A stretch of DNA of 64,000 nucleotides from Jejudonia soesokkakensis (GCF_042664795.1 NZ_JBHTBN010000001.1:1-64000); one strand, 5' to 3'; shown: positions 8,223 to 17,589, counted from the stretch's first letter. Numbers and translations are program-made. The notes: a model not told the origin generated them from the letters alone.

Positions 8223-8972
8223 CTAAAGCTGTTTTACGTCATTTGCTGGCAACCAACCTTCTTTTCCATCTGCCAGCTTAATTCGCAACCAATCGTCCTC
8301 AGTATCTAAAATCTGTACCTTAGTTCCTTCGTGTAAAGTAAAAGCATTGTCACTTCCCAAGGACGGTCCGCTTTTTACTTCGGAAATTTCAGCTAAGACT
8401 ATTGCCGGATTGTTACTGGTAACATCACTATAAGTTTTAAAAGCCATTGTAAGAGCTGCGATACCCATAATTACTGAAAGTATAGAACTAATAAACAACA
8501 TTCGCTTATTTCTTTCCGAAGCCGAAAAATAATATCCTAAAAACAATAGAACGAATGTGCTTACGAGAATTACCGAAAGTAGTGCCCAACCCTCAAAAGT
8601 AAAGAGCTGTAAAACTGAAGCATTCCACTTTGCAAAAATTGTTTTAGGCAAAGGCTCTATCGCATCAATTCTTGCGTTTTGTGCGAAAGCTAGATTTGTT
8701 TTGATGTCTGCATCATTCGGACTTAACTGCAATGCCTTTTCATAATAATAGACACTCAACCCTACATGATTCATTTTATAATGAGCATTCCCGAGGTTGA
8801 AATATAAAGATGCACTGTGTTGTTCATTGTCTAACACCTTCATCCAGGCATTGATTGCATCTTGGTATCGTTCACTTTTATAGGCTGCCTTCCCTTGATC
8901 GAATAAGGCGTTATTCTGAGCGATAGAAATACTCACTACACAAAGTAAAATATAAACTAATACTTTTTTCAT
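8223..8972 (-). CDS. batE: BatE: TPR and SH3b membrane protein of the Bat operon
   Basis: A 249-residue protein with a signal peptide or N-terminal anchor (1-18). TPR repeats follow (about 20-110; F-D-Q-G-K-A-A-Y-K-S-E-R-Y and L-Y-F-N-L-G-N-A-H-Y). Two membrane segments lie at about 130-152 and 161-179. A C-terminal SH3b domain spans about 190-249 (G-T-K-V-Q-I-L-D-T-E-D-D-W-L-R-I-K-L). It belongs to the Bat (Bacteroides aerotolerance) set, which is linked to oxidative-stress tolerance and envelope function, though the mechanism is not settled. It starts one base after the batD stop and so is translationally coupled to it. Confidence 0.85.
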   Translation of the reverse strand: MKKVLVYILLCVVSISIAQNNALFDQGKAAYKSERYQDAINAWMKVLDNEQHSASLYFNLGNAHYKMNHVGLSVYYYEKALQLSPNDADIKTNLAFAQNARIDAIEPLPKTIFAKWNASVLQLFTFEGWALLSVILVSTFVLLFLGYYFSASERNKRMLFISSILSVIMGIAALTMAFKTYSDVTSNNPAIVLAEISEVKSGPSLGSDNAFTLHEGTKVQILDTEDDWLRIKLADGKEGWLPANDVKQL

Positions 8973-8973
8973 C

Positions 8974-10740
8974 CTAACGTAATTGTTTATCTATGTTAGA
9001 AATTACTGCTGCTGCATGCTCATAATCCTGTTGCATGGTCACATTTGAAGTGGGTGTATATCTGGCAAACTCACAACTCTTTAATAGGCTAATAAATTGA
9101 TCGACTGTCGCTTCTGAAACTTCTCTCTCACGTAACATAGTTGCAATTCGCTCTTTCTCCATTTCTGAAGTTTCAATATTGAGTTTTGCTTTTAAGTAAT
9201 TATGTAATGCCCGTTCCATAGCTTCATAAAAGACAACTTTATTTCCTAAGTTTTTCTTTGCTTCAGCCAGGTATTTACGTGCCATCTTATCTGCTTTTCG
9301 CAATCTCGTTCCCTGCACATCGGCCAATCTTGCTTTACGCTTTCTTCCAATTAAAATAAATAGTGGAATTAATACTAAAGGGCCTCCTAGCAACGACCAA
9401 AAAGCAACCGATTTAAAAAAGGGCTCTTCCTCCATAGATTGCAGATCGGCATCAAGTTTAATATATTTAAACTGATCTTTATTTAATGTCACAACTTGTT
9501 TTCCTTCTTCATCTGTCGTCGTTACTTCATTGGAAAGGGGTCCGTTAGCCACATTAATTAAAATCTCTTCGGAAGCTATGGTCTTATAGGTTTCTGTCTT
9601 TGGATCAAAATATGAAAAGCTAATAGGTCGTATTGGATAGTTTCCTTTATATTGAGGCACCACAATGTATTTTTCAGAAATTTGTCCGCTCATTCCAGTG
9701 GAATTGGTTCGTACATTTTCTTCACGCTCTGGCTCATAAACCTCTAAAGAACTTGGTAATTTTACCTGTGGTGGATCAAAGAGTTTTAAGTTTCCATTTC
9801 CATTTATTTTTACATTCAGTTCTAACGACTCATTGGCATCAAGTGTGGTCTTATTTGAAGTTACCTCCATCGAAAATTCTCCTACAGCTCCTGTAAAAGT
9901 ATCTGGCTTACCTTCAAGAGGTAACGGTTTTACATTAATAGTTCCACTGCCTGCCGTAATTGTTCGGTTGACCCGTTTCATCAAGGGACGCCCAAACAGG
10001 TCACGTCTTCTGGTAGGGATCTCTACAGGAACTTCTACTGTTAACGGCTCAATGTCCAGTTCGCCTGTTTTTTGAGGATATAAAACTGTATTTCGGATAA
10101 TCACATACCGATAATCTTCCCCTTTATACTTTCCATCGTACACCTTAAAATTCCCTCCATTTTCAATATTCTGACTCCAGAAGTCGGCGTATTTCGGACT
10201 AGAAATTTCTCTAAAACCCCTTGCAACGCTTACATCTCGCGAGACATACATCTTATAGGTTACAGTAATCGCTTCATTTAAAAACGGATTGTTTTTTGAA
10301 ACTTCTGCCACTAAATGTACATTCTCATTGGCAAGATATTCGGGGTCAGTTGCGTCTATAGGAACTTCCTTAGCTTCAGTTACAGTAACTGCAATAGGAA
10401 CTGTTTTGTAGGTTTCTCCATCTATTTCAATACTTGCCTGTCCTATGGTAAATTTTCCCTTAGCTGTGGGTGATAAGAAATAGGAATAGGTTTTTGAATA
10501 AGTGCGTTTTCCATTAAAATAAGAATTACTAATGGCCTGGTTGGGGCCTCCTACGACTCTAAAACCTTCAAAAGAGGGAGAAGAAAAATTATCTCCATCT
10601 CTATTCATCTCAAAATCTACACGAAGCCTTTCATTTAAACCTAAGGTTGTTTTACTTACTTTGGCATTGAACTGCACCTGAGCAATTGCAGTAGTTCCGC
10701 AAATAAAAAATAATAAAAATGTAACAGCAAACCGTTTCAT
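8974..10740 (-). CDS. batD: BatD family oxygen tolerance protein
   Basis: A 588-residue exported membrane protein. A signal peptide spans 1-20 (ends A-I-A-Q). A long periplasmic region of Ig-like beta repeats follows, starting V-Q-F-N-A-K-V-S-K-T-T-L-G-L-N-E, as is typical for BatD. One membrane segment lies near 440-463, followed by a basic, helical cytoplasmic tail (R-K-R-K-A-R-L and on). Length and layout fit BatD of Bacteroidota. It probably works with the VWA proteins BatA and BatB in a MoxR-dependent complex. It begins 4 bases after the batC stop. Confidence 0.9.
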   Translation of the reverse strand: MKRFAVTFLLFFICGTTAIAQVQFNAKVSKTTLGLNERLRVDFEMNRDGDNFSSPSFEGFRVVGGPNQAISNSYFNGKRTYSKTYSYFLSPTAKGKFTIGQASIEIDGETYKTVPIAVTVTEAKEVPIDATDPEYLANENVHLVAEVSKNNPFLNEAITVTYKMYVSRDVSVARGFREISSPKYADFWSQNIENGGNFKVYDGKYKGEDYRYVIIRNTVLYPQKTGELDIEPLTVEVPVEIPTRRRDLFGRPLMKRVNRTITAGSGTINVKPLPLEGKPDTFTGAVGEFSMEVTSNKTTLDANESLELNVKINGNGNLKLFDPPQVKLPSSLEVYEPEREENVRTNSTGMSGQISEKYIVVPQYKGNYPIRPISFSYFDPKTETYKTIASEEILINVANGPLSNEVTTTDEEGKQVVTLNKDQFKYIKLDADLQSMEEEPFFKSVAFWSLLGGPLVLIPLFILIGRKRKARLADVQGTRLRKADKMARKYLAEAKKNLGNKVVFYEAMERALHNYLKAKLNIETSEMEKERIATMLREREVSEATVDQFISLLKSCEFARYTPTSNVTMQQDYEHAAAVISNIDKQLR

Positions 10741-10744
10741 GATA

Positions 10745-11581
10745 TTACCAATCTTTATTTGATTTCACTTTGGCTCCTTTTGTTTTTTGGGCATTTATTT
10801 TTTCCTGAACGTTTTTTTCTTGATTGTTCATTGCTTCTAGCAAACTTTTAACTTGTTGTGGAGATAATTTTCCAGGAACAGGTTGTTGTGGCTTTTGTTC
10901 TTGCTCACCCTCTTTTTCTTCAGGTTTCCCTTTATCATTTTGTTGGTCTCCTTCTTTTTTGTCTTCTTTCTTTTCGCCCTGATCTTGTTCTTTCTGATCT
11001 TTCTTCTGGTCGTTATTATCCCCTTGATTGTCTTTATTATCTTTTTGATCCTGTTCCTTATTCTCGTCTTTTTTATTCTGCTCCTTATCTCCATCATCTC
11101 CGCCGCCTTGATTAGGATTTTGTTCTAGCATTTTTTTTGCTAATGCCAGATTGTATCGGGTTTCATCGTCGGTTGGGTTATTGCGAAGCGCTTGCTTATA
11201 CGCCTCAACAGCTTCTTTGTATTTTTTTTCATTCATAAAGGTGTTCCCCAAATTATGATATGATTTATGTTTTTCGGGTTTTTCGGTGGCAACCTCTGCG
11301 GCTTGTTCAAACCGCTTCATCGCTTCGGCATTTTTCTCTTTTTCGTAATAAGCAGTCCCCAGGTTATACTTTCCAACTTCTTCAGAAGGATCTAAAGCTA
11401 TCGCTTCTCGGTATTCAGCTTCAGCGATTGGAAAATTATCTTTTTGCATTTTTAAACTCGCTTCACTTAGCAGTTCTTTAGACTGTCGTAATTCCTTTTG
11501 TTTCTGTTTATCGTCCTGCGCAACTCCCTTTCCGAAGAAAAAAACCAGCACTACCAGTAATGTGATATCTTTTAGCTTCAT
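10745..11581 (-). CDS. batC: BatC: exported TPR protein with charged low-complexity tail
   Basis: A 278-residue protein with a signal peptide (ends F-F-G-K-G-V-A-Q) and TPR repeats across about 30-150 (Y-R-E-A-I-A-L-D-P, Y-N-L-G-T-A-Y-Y, Y-H-N-L-G-N-T-F). A long low-complexity stretch rich in Gln, Glu, Lys and Asp (about 160-230) precedes a short conserved C-terminal helix (L-S-P-Q-Q-V-K-S-L-L-E-A-M). TPR parts of Bat loci are thought to be scaffolds. Two further in-frame ATGs lie at 11590 and 11599, inside the batB end. I prefer 11581 because it follows the batB TAA by one base and gives a clean signal peptide. Confidence 0.85.
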   Translation of the reverse strand: MKLKDITLLVVLVFFFGKGVAQDDKQKQKELRQSKELLSEASLKMQKDNFPIAEAEYREAIALDPSEEVGKYNLGTAYYEKEKNAEAMKRFEQAAEVATEKPEKHKSYHNLGNTFMNEKKYKEAVEAYKQALRNNPTDDETRYNLALAKKMLEQNPNQGGGDDGDKEQNKKDENKEQDQKDNKDNQGDNNDQKKDQKEQDQGEKKEDKKEGDQQNDKGKPEEKEGEQEQKPQQPVPGKLSPQQVKSLLEAMNNQEKNVQEKINAQKTKGAKVKSNKDW

Positions 11582-11582
11582 C

Positions 11583-12623
11583 TTATGCATTCTTTTCATT
11601 AAATAAATTCAGTTTTCTAAGCCATTCCGTTTTTCTTTCAAGGAATAACACATCCAGTAACAGCAAAAATAATGCCCCACCAATAAACCATTGGTACTGA
11701 TCTTTGAAGTCTGTAAATTGCTTAGCTTCAAACTCTTTTTTATTCATTCCGCTTAAAATAGCTTTTACTGTTTGTACAACTTCTGTGGTGTTACTCCCGT
11801 CAATATATTCTCCATTGGCTTCATCTGCGATATTTTCTAAGGTTTCTTTGCCCAAACGTGTTATTACCTGTTCGTTGTTTTGGTCGCGTTTGTAATACTG
11901 AAGAACTCCATTTCGTTTAATAGGAATAGGTCCTCCAGATTCTTTACCTACTCCAATCGTATATATTTTTATCCCTGCTTCTGAAGCTTCTTGTGCTACT
12001 TGAGCAACATTTCCTTCATGATCTTCTCCATCTGAAACTATAAATAACACTCTATTAACCTGCTCTTCATCATTGTAATAGGTTTTAGATAGTTCGATCG
12101 CTTCGGTAATAGCAGTTCCCTGAGAGGAAACCATATCTGTATTCATGCTATTTAAAAACAATTTCGCCGAAGCAAAATCGGTAGTGATAGGCACCTGAGG
12201 AAAAGCACTTCCGGCGTATCCAATAATTCCTACGCGATCGCCTGCTAGACTATTGATGATCTGCGTTACTAGTTGCTTTGATTTTTCTATTCGATTGGGT
12301 GCAATGTCTTCAGCAAGCATACTTTTACTTACATCAATGGCAAAGACAATATCAACTCCTTCCCGCTTTACTGTTTCCAGCTTAGTTCCTACTTTTGGAT
12401 TTACGAGCCCGAAAGCTAAACATGCGATTGCCAAGCATAGTATCAAAACTTTTACTACAGGCTTAAAAACAGATTTTGTGGGTGTTAGTCGTTTTAGCAA
12501 CTCACTATCAGCAAATTTTTTCTGTACGACACGTTTCCAGATAAGTACTGAAAAGAATAACAGTAACAACACCGGAATGGCGAGTAGTACATAAAAATAT
12601 ATAGGTTCTTCTAGTTGATACAA
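11583..12623 (-). CDS. batB: BatB: VWA domain membrane protein
   Basis: A 346-residue inner-membrane protein. Two N-terminal membrane segments (about 7-28 and 55-74) precede a von Willebrand factor A domain (about 90-300), and a C-terminal segment lies near 308-327. The metal-ion site is intact: D97-V-S99-K-S101 in F-A-I-D-V-S-K-S-M-L, plus the S-S-Q-G-T-A-I threonine loop and the S-D-G-E-D-H loop. VWA proteins partner with MoxR ATPases to handle target proteins. It is a paralogue of BatA, the next gene upstream, separated by 62 bases. Confidence 0.92.
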   Translation of the reverse strand: MYQLEEPIYFYVLLAIPVLLLLFFSVLIWKRVVQKKFADSELLKRLTPTKSVFKPVVKVLILCLAIACLAFGLVNPKVGTKLETVKREGVDIVFAIDVSKSMLAEDIAPNRIEKSKQLVTQIINSLAGDRVGIIGYAGSAFPQVPITTDFASAKLFLNSMNTDMVSSQGTAITEAIELSKTYYNDEEQVNRVLFIVSDGEDHEGNVAQVAQEASEAGIKIYTIGVGKESGGPIPIKRNGVLQYYKRDQNNEQVITRLGKETLENIADEANGEYIDGSNTTEVVQTVKAILSGMNKKEFEAKQFTDFKDQYQWFIGGALFLLLLDVLFLERKTEWLRKLNLFNEKNA

Positions 12624-12685
12624 AATGTTAGTCTTCAGTTTATAGTCGCAGTTGGCAATACTTGCAAATGCTCCTAATAATTAAT

Positions 12686-13690
12686 TTAAACAAATCCTTT
12701 AAATACGGTATATCGCAATAAAAATTCTAACCCTAACAAACCAAGTGCCAACAGCACCCATGGACGGAATTTCTCATCGTAATTGGTGTATTTAAATTCT
12801 TCAATATCTGTTTTTTCCAATTTATTGATCTCTTCATAGATCTCTTCCAGCTTTGTATTACTGGTCGCTCTAAAATATTTTCCGCCAGTTGCCTCTGCAA
12901 TTTCTTTTAACAGCACTTCATCTATTTCCACTTGCTGATTTCCATATTGAAATCCGCCATCAGGTCGTATTCCAATTGGCGATAATGCCATTCCATTTGT
13001 TCCTAGTCCAATGGTATATACTTTAATTTCAAATTCTAGAGCCAGTTCACTTGCTATTTTAGGATCAATTACCCCACTATTATTAACACCATCTGTTAGC
13101 AGTATGATTATTTTACTTTTTGCACGGCTGTCTTTTAACCTGTTTACCGAAGTTCCCAATCCCATACCAATAGCTGTTCCACCTTCAATAATATTATTAT
13201 AGGTGATACTTTTTAAAGACGAAAGCACAATACTTTTGTCACTTGTTAATGGCGTTTTTGTAAAGCTTTCTCCAGCGTATTCCACCAATCCAATTCGGTC
13301 ATTAGGTCGTGCATTAATAAATCGTGCTGCCACTTCTTTTAGCGCTTCCAATCGATTGGGACGTAGGTCACGTGCCAACATACTTGCCGAAACATCTATC
13401 GCCATAACGATGTCTATTCCCTTAGTTGTCTTGGTTCGTGTACTCTCATCTACCGTTCTAGGCCTAGCCATCGCAACAATTAAAGCCGAAAGTGCTACTA
13501 AACGCAGTACAAACAGTAAAGGTTTTAGTTTTGCCAGCCAGTTTTTTTGAGTTTTAAATCCTTGAGTACTTGAAATTTTAAGTGCAGCCGTTTGTTGTTT
13601 TCGCTTCCACAAATACCATAAAATTAGTACTGGTAGTAGCAAAAACAACCAAAAGAAAACAGGGTTTACAAATTCAAAATTATTCCACAT
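12686..13690 (-). CDS. batA: BatA: VWA domain membrane protein
   Basis: A 334-residue inner-membrane VWA protein. N-terminal membrane segments lie at about 11-29 and 57-76, the VWA domain at about 90-290, and a final membrane segment at about 311-330. The MIDAS residues are D99-V-S101-A-S103 (V-M-A-I-D-V-S-A-S-M-L), with G-G-T-A-I and L-L-T-D-G-V-N-N loops. It shares overall design with BatB, consistent with an old duplication. Its ATG overlaps the stop of the upstream 554-residue gene by one base (TAATG), which indicates translational coupling. Confidence 0.92.
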   Translation of the reverse strand: MWNNFEFVNPVFFWLFLLLPVLILWYLWKRKQQTAALKISSTQGFKTQKNWLAKLKPLLFVLRLVALSALIVAMARPRTVDESTRTKTTKGIDIVMAIDVSASMLARDLRPNRLEALKEVAARFINARPNDRIGLVEYAGESFTKTPLTSDKSIVLSSLKSITYNNIIEGGTAIGMGLGTSVNRLKDSRAKSKIIILLTDGVNNSGVIDPKIASELALEFEIKVYTIGLGTNGMALSPIGIRPDGGFQYGNQQVEIDEVLLKEIAEATGGKYFRATSNTKLEEIYEEINKLEKTDIEEFKYTNYDEKFRPWVLLALGLLGLEFLLRYTVFKGFV

Positions 13691-15354
13691 TATTTTTCTG
13701 TTCCTTGCGTTTGTTGCACTTCAATTTCTACCGATCGTATGATCCGATTTTTAATAGCTTCGGCAAAACGACCATCTTCCTGATACACTACAATGACCTG
13801 TTGCAGTCCTGCTTCCTGAGAAAATAGGATCAACTCATAGTAACTATCATTCTTAAGAACTTCGTTATCATTCACTTTTACGTTAAACTTTCCGAAGGCT
13901 TTTAATCCTTTGATACCACTTTCCGTTTCAAAATCTTCCCGTTTTACCAATAAATTTGTGGCGCCACTTTGTTCAAATTGTACCAGTGATTCATCTAAGG
14001 CTTTGTCGAGGTCTACAGGCTTTTCCTGTTGTAAAGAAGTGCTACTTACGTTGATGTATAAGGGATCACTTAATTGTCCAAAAACAAATACACTTTTATC
14101 TTTAATGAGCATACTTTCATTACCCGTTTCAGCTATAGGAACACGTACCAACACTTCTGGAGTTTCTATAATGACCGCAGGGTTTCCGTACTCACTTTTA
14201 ATCCATTTTCCTTCAGAGAGATCTCTCATTTCATTGCCAAATACTTGATCCTTTAAATTGTCAAATCCTGTTACACTTCCGTACACCAAAGCACTAATCA
14301 ATACAACTGACACAAGTCCTATTGCGCCCAAAATCCATTTATTGCGTTGTTTCTTTTTCCGAAGCTCCTCCAAGTATAGCTCATTTTGAAGTAATTCTTC
14401 TTCGGTTGGTTCTGGAACGGCCTCGTGGGTCTCATTAATAATCTCTTCAATGGTGTTCCTATCTGCTCTTGCCTGACCTTCTTCCTGTTGCATTTTGGCA
14501 AATTTTACAAGATCGGCTCTACGTAAAATTTGTTGTAGCTCCCGAATATTTTCGGCATCAAAATCAAAACTTCCTCCATCCTTCAGCAACTGAAGACGTT
14601 CAATTAATTCGTCTGTCGTTTTTTCCAGGACCGTATCATCTACTTCACGATCCAAATAGCGTTTTACAATGTCTGTTAGCTGCGAATAATACTCTTTCGA
14701 CTTATGATGTTTCAGCAATTCACTGTTATCTAATTGGTGTAAAGCTGTGATAGCTTCTTCATAGGGAGGCAATTTTTCTTCGCGCGCTTCTTTTATTTTT
14801 TTTCTTCGGAAAAGTAAGTACCCAACCAGAACTGCCAGTAAAAGTAGTGGCACCAACCAGTATAAAAGCTGAATATAATCAAATGGAGGGCTATCTACTT
14901 CGATTGCTGGCTTGATATCAAACATTTTCTGTTTAGTAGTATCAACAATTACGTCCCGCACTTCCAAACTAAAAGAGTCTGTTTCAAAAATTTTTTCGTT
15001 AATGTAGATCTTTTGTTTTGGGATGGTGTAGCGACCCGAATCAAACTGAGTTAATCCGTATTTTTTGATCAGTCGGTATTTTGACTCCTCATAGGTCGTA
15101 TCAACTTTGTAACTTTCTATGACTTCTAACGGAAGAAACGTTTGTCCTTCTGGAAAAATCACCAGATCTGTTGAATCTGCCGTAACCTCTACTGTGAATT
15201 TTGCTTCGGCACCAATTTTTATAGAAGTGGAATCGATAGAGGATGAGACTTGCGCAAAAGTGACAAAAGAGAAAAGAGAAAAGAGGAAAGAGAGTACAAT
15301 TGTATGATGCACCTTGCTACTAAACTTCCTATGTTGTATTGCATATTTCTCCAT
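13690..15354 (-). CDS. BatD-like membrane protein of unknown role in the Bat operon
   Basis: A 554-residue protein with a signal peptide (about 1-35, ending T-F-A-Q). A single periplasmic Ig-like beta domain follows (S-S-S-I-D-S-T-S-I-K-I-G-A-E-A-K-F-T-V), which resembles the start of BatD. A first membrane segment lies at about 159-181 and a cytoplasmic helical region at about 185-335. A second membrane segment lies at about 339-361 and leads into another domain of about 190 residues. I do not recognise a characterised family for the whole protein. It sits between the DUF58 and batA genes, 3 bases from the former and overlapping the latter, so it is surely part of the complex or pathway. Confidence 0.8.
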   Translation of the reverse strand: MEKYAIQHRKFSSKVHHTIVLSFLFSLFSFVTFAQVSSSIDSTSIKIGAEAKFTVEVTADSTDLVIFPEGQTFLPLEVIESYKVDTTYEESKYRLIKKYGLTQFDSGRYTIPKQKIYINEKIFETDSFSLEVRDVIVDTTKQKMFDIKPAIEVDSPPFDYIQLLYWLVPLLLLAVLVGYLLFRRKKIKEAREEKLPPYEEAITALHQLDNSELLKHHKSKEYYSQLTDIVKRYLDREVDDTVLEKTTDELIERLQLLKDGGSFDFDAENIRELQQILRRADLVKFAKMQQEEGQARADRNTIEEIINETHEAVPEPTEEELLQNELYLEELRKKKQRNKWILGAIGLVSVVLISALVYGSVTGFDNLKDQVFGNEMRDLSEGKWIKSEYGNPAVIIETPEVLVRVPIAETGNESMLIKDKSVFVFGQLSDPLYINVSSTSLQQEKPVDLDKALDESLVQFEQSGATNLLVKREDFETESGIKGLKAFGKFNVKVNDNEVLKNDSYYELILFSQEAGLQQVIVVYQEDGRFAEAIKNRIIRSVEIEVQQTQGTEK

Positions 15355-15357
15355 TTT

Positions 15358-16224
15358 CTACCCTCTTCGTTTAAAATAACCTAGTAATTTTTTTACATAG
15401 CTTTCGTCCACTCGACAACTCAATGCTCCTGCGCCGCTCTTTAAAAATGCTTCCTGAAAATAGGCTACTTTTTCTCTGTGATAGGAATAATAGCTATTTC
15501 GAACTCCTTTTGAAGCTGTGTTGACAAGTAGTAATTCGCCTGTTTCTTTATCTTGCATTTGGACCATTCCCAAATTTGGGATTTCCTCTTCGCGGCGGTC
15601 GTACACTCTAATTCCTGTCACATCATGTTTCCCCGAAACAATTTTCAAGGTATCTTTATACCCATCTGTAATAAAATCTGAAAGCACAAAAACAATCGCT
15701 TTTTTCTTCATTACATTAGTAAGATACTTTAGTGCCATTGCGACATCAGTCTTTTTACTTTGAGGTTTAAATTCCAGCAATTCACGAATGATTCTAAGCA
15801 CATGTGATTTCCCTTTTTTAGGCGGAATAAATAATTCTATCTGATCTGTAAATAGAATAAGACCTATCTTATCATTGTTCTGCATAGCCGAGAAAGCGAG
15901 CGTCGCAGCAATTTCGGTTACAATTTCATTTTTAAACTGGCTGTCCGTTCCAAAGAACTCAGATCCCGAAATATCTGCCATTAACATCATGGTCAACTCT
16001 CTTTCTTCTTCAAACACCTTGATAAAAGGCTCATTATAACGAGCAGTTACGTTCCAGTCGATATTTCGTACATCGTCCCCAAACTGATACTGACGCACTT
16101 CAGAAAAAGTCATCCCGCGACCCTTAAAAGTGCTATGATATTCGCCACCAAAAACGTGGTCGCTAAGGCGACGTGTCTTGATTTCGATCTTACGTACTTT
16201 TTTAAGAAGTTCTTTGGTATCCAT
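15358..16224 (-). CDS. DUF58 domain protein (VWA-like partner of MoxR)
   Basis: A 288-residue cytoplasmic protein. DUF58 proteins are VWA-like and regularly follow moxR in Bat-type operons. The family hallmark F-S-E-V-R-Q-Y-Q-F-G-D-D-V-R-N-I-D-W-N-V-T-A-R appears near 40-62, and a VWA-like core begins L-M-A-D-I-S-G-S-E-F-F. There is no signal peptide or membrane segment. The gene is separated from moxR by 108 bases that hold a palindromic repeat element, an unusual gap in an otherwise tightly packed operon. Confidence 0.9.
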   Translation of the reverse strand: MDTKELLKKVRKIEIKTRRLSDHVFGGEYHSTFKGRGMTFSEVRQYQFGDDVRNIDWNVTARYNEPFIKVFEEERELTMMLMADISGSEFFGTDSQFKNEIVTEIAATLAFSAMQNNDKIGLILFTDQIELFIPPKKGKSHVLRIIRELLEFKPQSKKTDVAMALKYLTNVMKKKAIVFVLSDFITDGYKDTLKIVSGKHDVTGIRVYDRREEEIPNLGMVQMQDKETGELLLVNTASKGVRNSYYSYHREKVAYFQEAFLKSGAGALSCRVDESYVKKLLGYFKRRG

Positions 16225-16229
16225 GCTAC

Positions 16230-16325
16230 TCAGTAATCAGTTTTCAGTAGACAGTAATCAGTACTTTTTCAGTGAAACATAGAGCAAACTTATTACCCAC
16301 TGTTTACTGCGTACTTGTTACTGCA
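16230..16325. repeat. Imperfect inverted repeat element between moxR and DUF58 genes
   Basis: The left arm (about 16231-16255) and the reverse complement of the right arm (about 16300-16324) agree at 19 of 25 positions. Both are built from repeated CAGTAA/CAGT units. The left arm also contains a direct repeat: CAGTAATCAG occurs at 16231 and again at 16252. No protein is encoded. It looks like a short non-autonomous palindromic repeat or MITE-like unit inserted in the operon, or a degenerate satellite. Confidence 0.6.
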
Positions 16326-16332
16326 TGCTAAT

Positions 16333-17337
16333 TTATGGTACTTGAATTTCGTTTACGATTTTATTGATAATATCTTCTGAAGTTACATTTTCTGCTTCAG
16401 CTTCGTAGGTAATTCCGATACGGTGACGTAATACATCATGTACTACCGCACGAACATCTTCTGGAATTACATAGCCACGTCTTCTAATAAAAGCATAACA
16501 TTTTGAAGCCATAGCAAGATTTATACTTCCCCTTGGAGACGCCCCAAAATTGATCAATGGATTTAAGTCGGATAGATTATAATTCTCTGGAGTTCGGGTT
16601 GCAAAGATGATATCGAGAATGTATTTTTCTATTTTTTCATCCATATATACTTCACGAACGGAAGCCTGAGCACGTTTAATTTGATCAAGTGTAACAACAG
16701 GGTTTACCTGTTCAAAACCTCCTTTTAAATTTTGACGCATAATGAGCTGCTCTTCGGCCATTTTTGGATAATTAATGACTGTTTTTAGCATAAAACGATC
16801 GACCTGAGCTTCAGGTAATGGATAGGTTCCTTCCTGTTCAACTGGATTTTGAGTTGCCATGACCAAAAAAGGTCTATCAAGGGTAAATGTAGTTTCTCCA
16901 ATAGTCACTTGTTTTTCTTGCATCGCTTCCAGTAGTGCCGACTGTACTTTTGCGGGAGCTCGGTTGATCTCATCTGCAAGGACAAAATTTGCGAAGATGG
17001 GTCCTTTTTTAATACTGAAATCATTCAGTTTCATGTTGTAAATTAAGGTTCCTACAACATCGGCCGGTAGTAAATCTGGGGTGAATTGAATTCGGCTGAA
17101 GCTACCATGTACTGCCTGCGAGAGTGTATTAATGGCGAGTGTTTTTGCCAAACCAGGCACTCCTTCCAGTAAAATATGTCCTTGACCTAAAAGCCCTATA
17201 AGCAATCGCTCAACCATATGCTTTTGTCCAACAATTACTTTGTTTATTTCTAAGGTTAGAATATCTACAAAAGCACTTTCTTTTTCAATTTTCTCATTCA
17301 ATGCGCCTATGTCCAAGGCAGTCGATGTTTGTTCCAT
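16333..17337 (-). CDS. moxR: MoxR family AAA+ ATPase
   Basis: A 334-residue cytoplasmic AAA+ ATPase, the first gene of the Bat operon. Walker A is G-V-P-G-L-A-K-T at 59-66. Walker B is F-V-L-A-D-E-I-N-R near 115-123. Sensor 1 is M-A-T-Q-N-P-V-E-Q-E-G-T-Y-P-L-P-E-A, a hallmark of the MoxR clade. MoxR ATPases act as chaperones for metal insertion or complex assembly, together with VWA proteins encoded nearby. The ATG at 17337 is the only reasonable start. The 252 bases upstream hold the promoter region, though no clean TAnnTTTG box was found there. Confidence 0.94.
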   Translation of the reverse strand: MEQTSTALDIGALNEKIEKESAFVDILTLEINKVIVGQKHMVERLLIGLLGQGHILLEGVPGLAKTLAINTLSQAVHGSFSRIQFTPDLLPADVVGTLIYNMKLNDFSIKKGPIFANFVLADEINRAPAKVQSALLEAMQEKQVTIGETTFTLDRPFLVMATQNPVEQEGTYPLPEAQVDRFMLKTVINYPKMAEEQLIMRQNLKGGFEQVNPVVTLDQIKRAQASVREVYMDEKIEKYILDIIFATRTPENYNLSDLNPLINFGASPRGSINLAMASKCYAFIRRRGYVIPEDVRAVVHDVLRHRIGITYEAEAENVTSEDIINKIVNEIQVP

Positions 17338-17540
17338 GTTGTAGTATTTATCTTAGTTTAGAATGCGTTTTATTCAACCACGCAAATTGAAAATTTATTG
17401 TTTAAATCCCTGTTAATGATAGGTTAAAAAACCTATGAGAAAAGACGACACCTCTTTATGAGAATTACAGTAACATGTGACTTTTTTGCATGGATTTTAA
17501 AAATAAAAATTGCGTTATAATTTTCAAAAAACAGTAAAAA

Positions 17541-17566
17541 AAATGGGAAACTTTTGTTTCCCATTT
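17541..17566 (-). terminator. Strong terminator after the DUF4382 gene
   Basis: AAATGGGAAAC pairs perfectly (11 bp) with GTTTCCCATTT across a TTTT loop. On the minus strand the hairpin runs directly into a T-rich tract. It lies 24 bases beyond the stop of the DUF4382 gene. Confidence 0.85.
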
Positions 17567-17589
17567 ACAAATATTATTTCCATAATTAT

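Noticed and set aside
10745..10860. Possible frameshift at the batB/batC junction because of the 17-base overlap
   Set aside because: Choosing the ATG at 11581 for batC removes the overlap and yields a clean signal peptide, so no frame error is needed.
10837..11128. Several overlapping open frames on both strands opposite batC
   Set aside because: The stretch encodes the Gln/Glu/Lys/Asp-rich low-complexity part of BatC; such composition keeps other frames open by chance. Their translations are runs of Leu/Phe or Lys/Arg/Ile with no start context.
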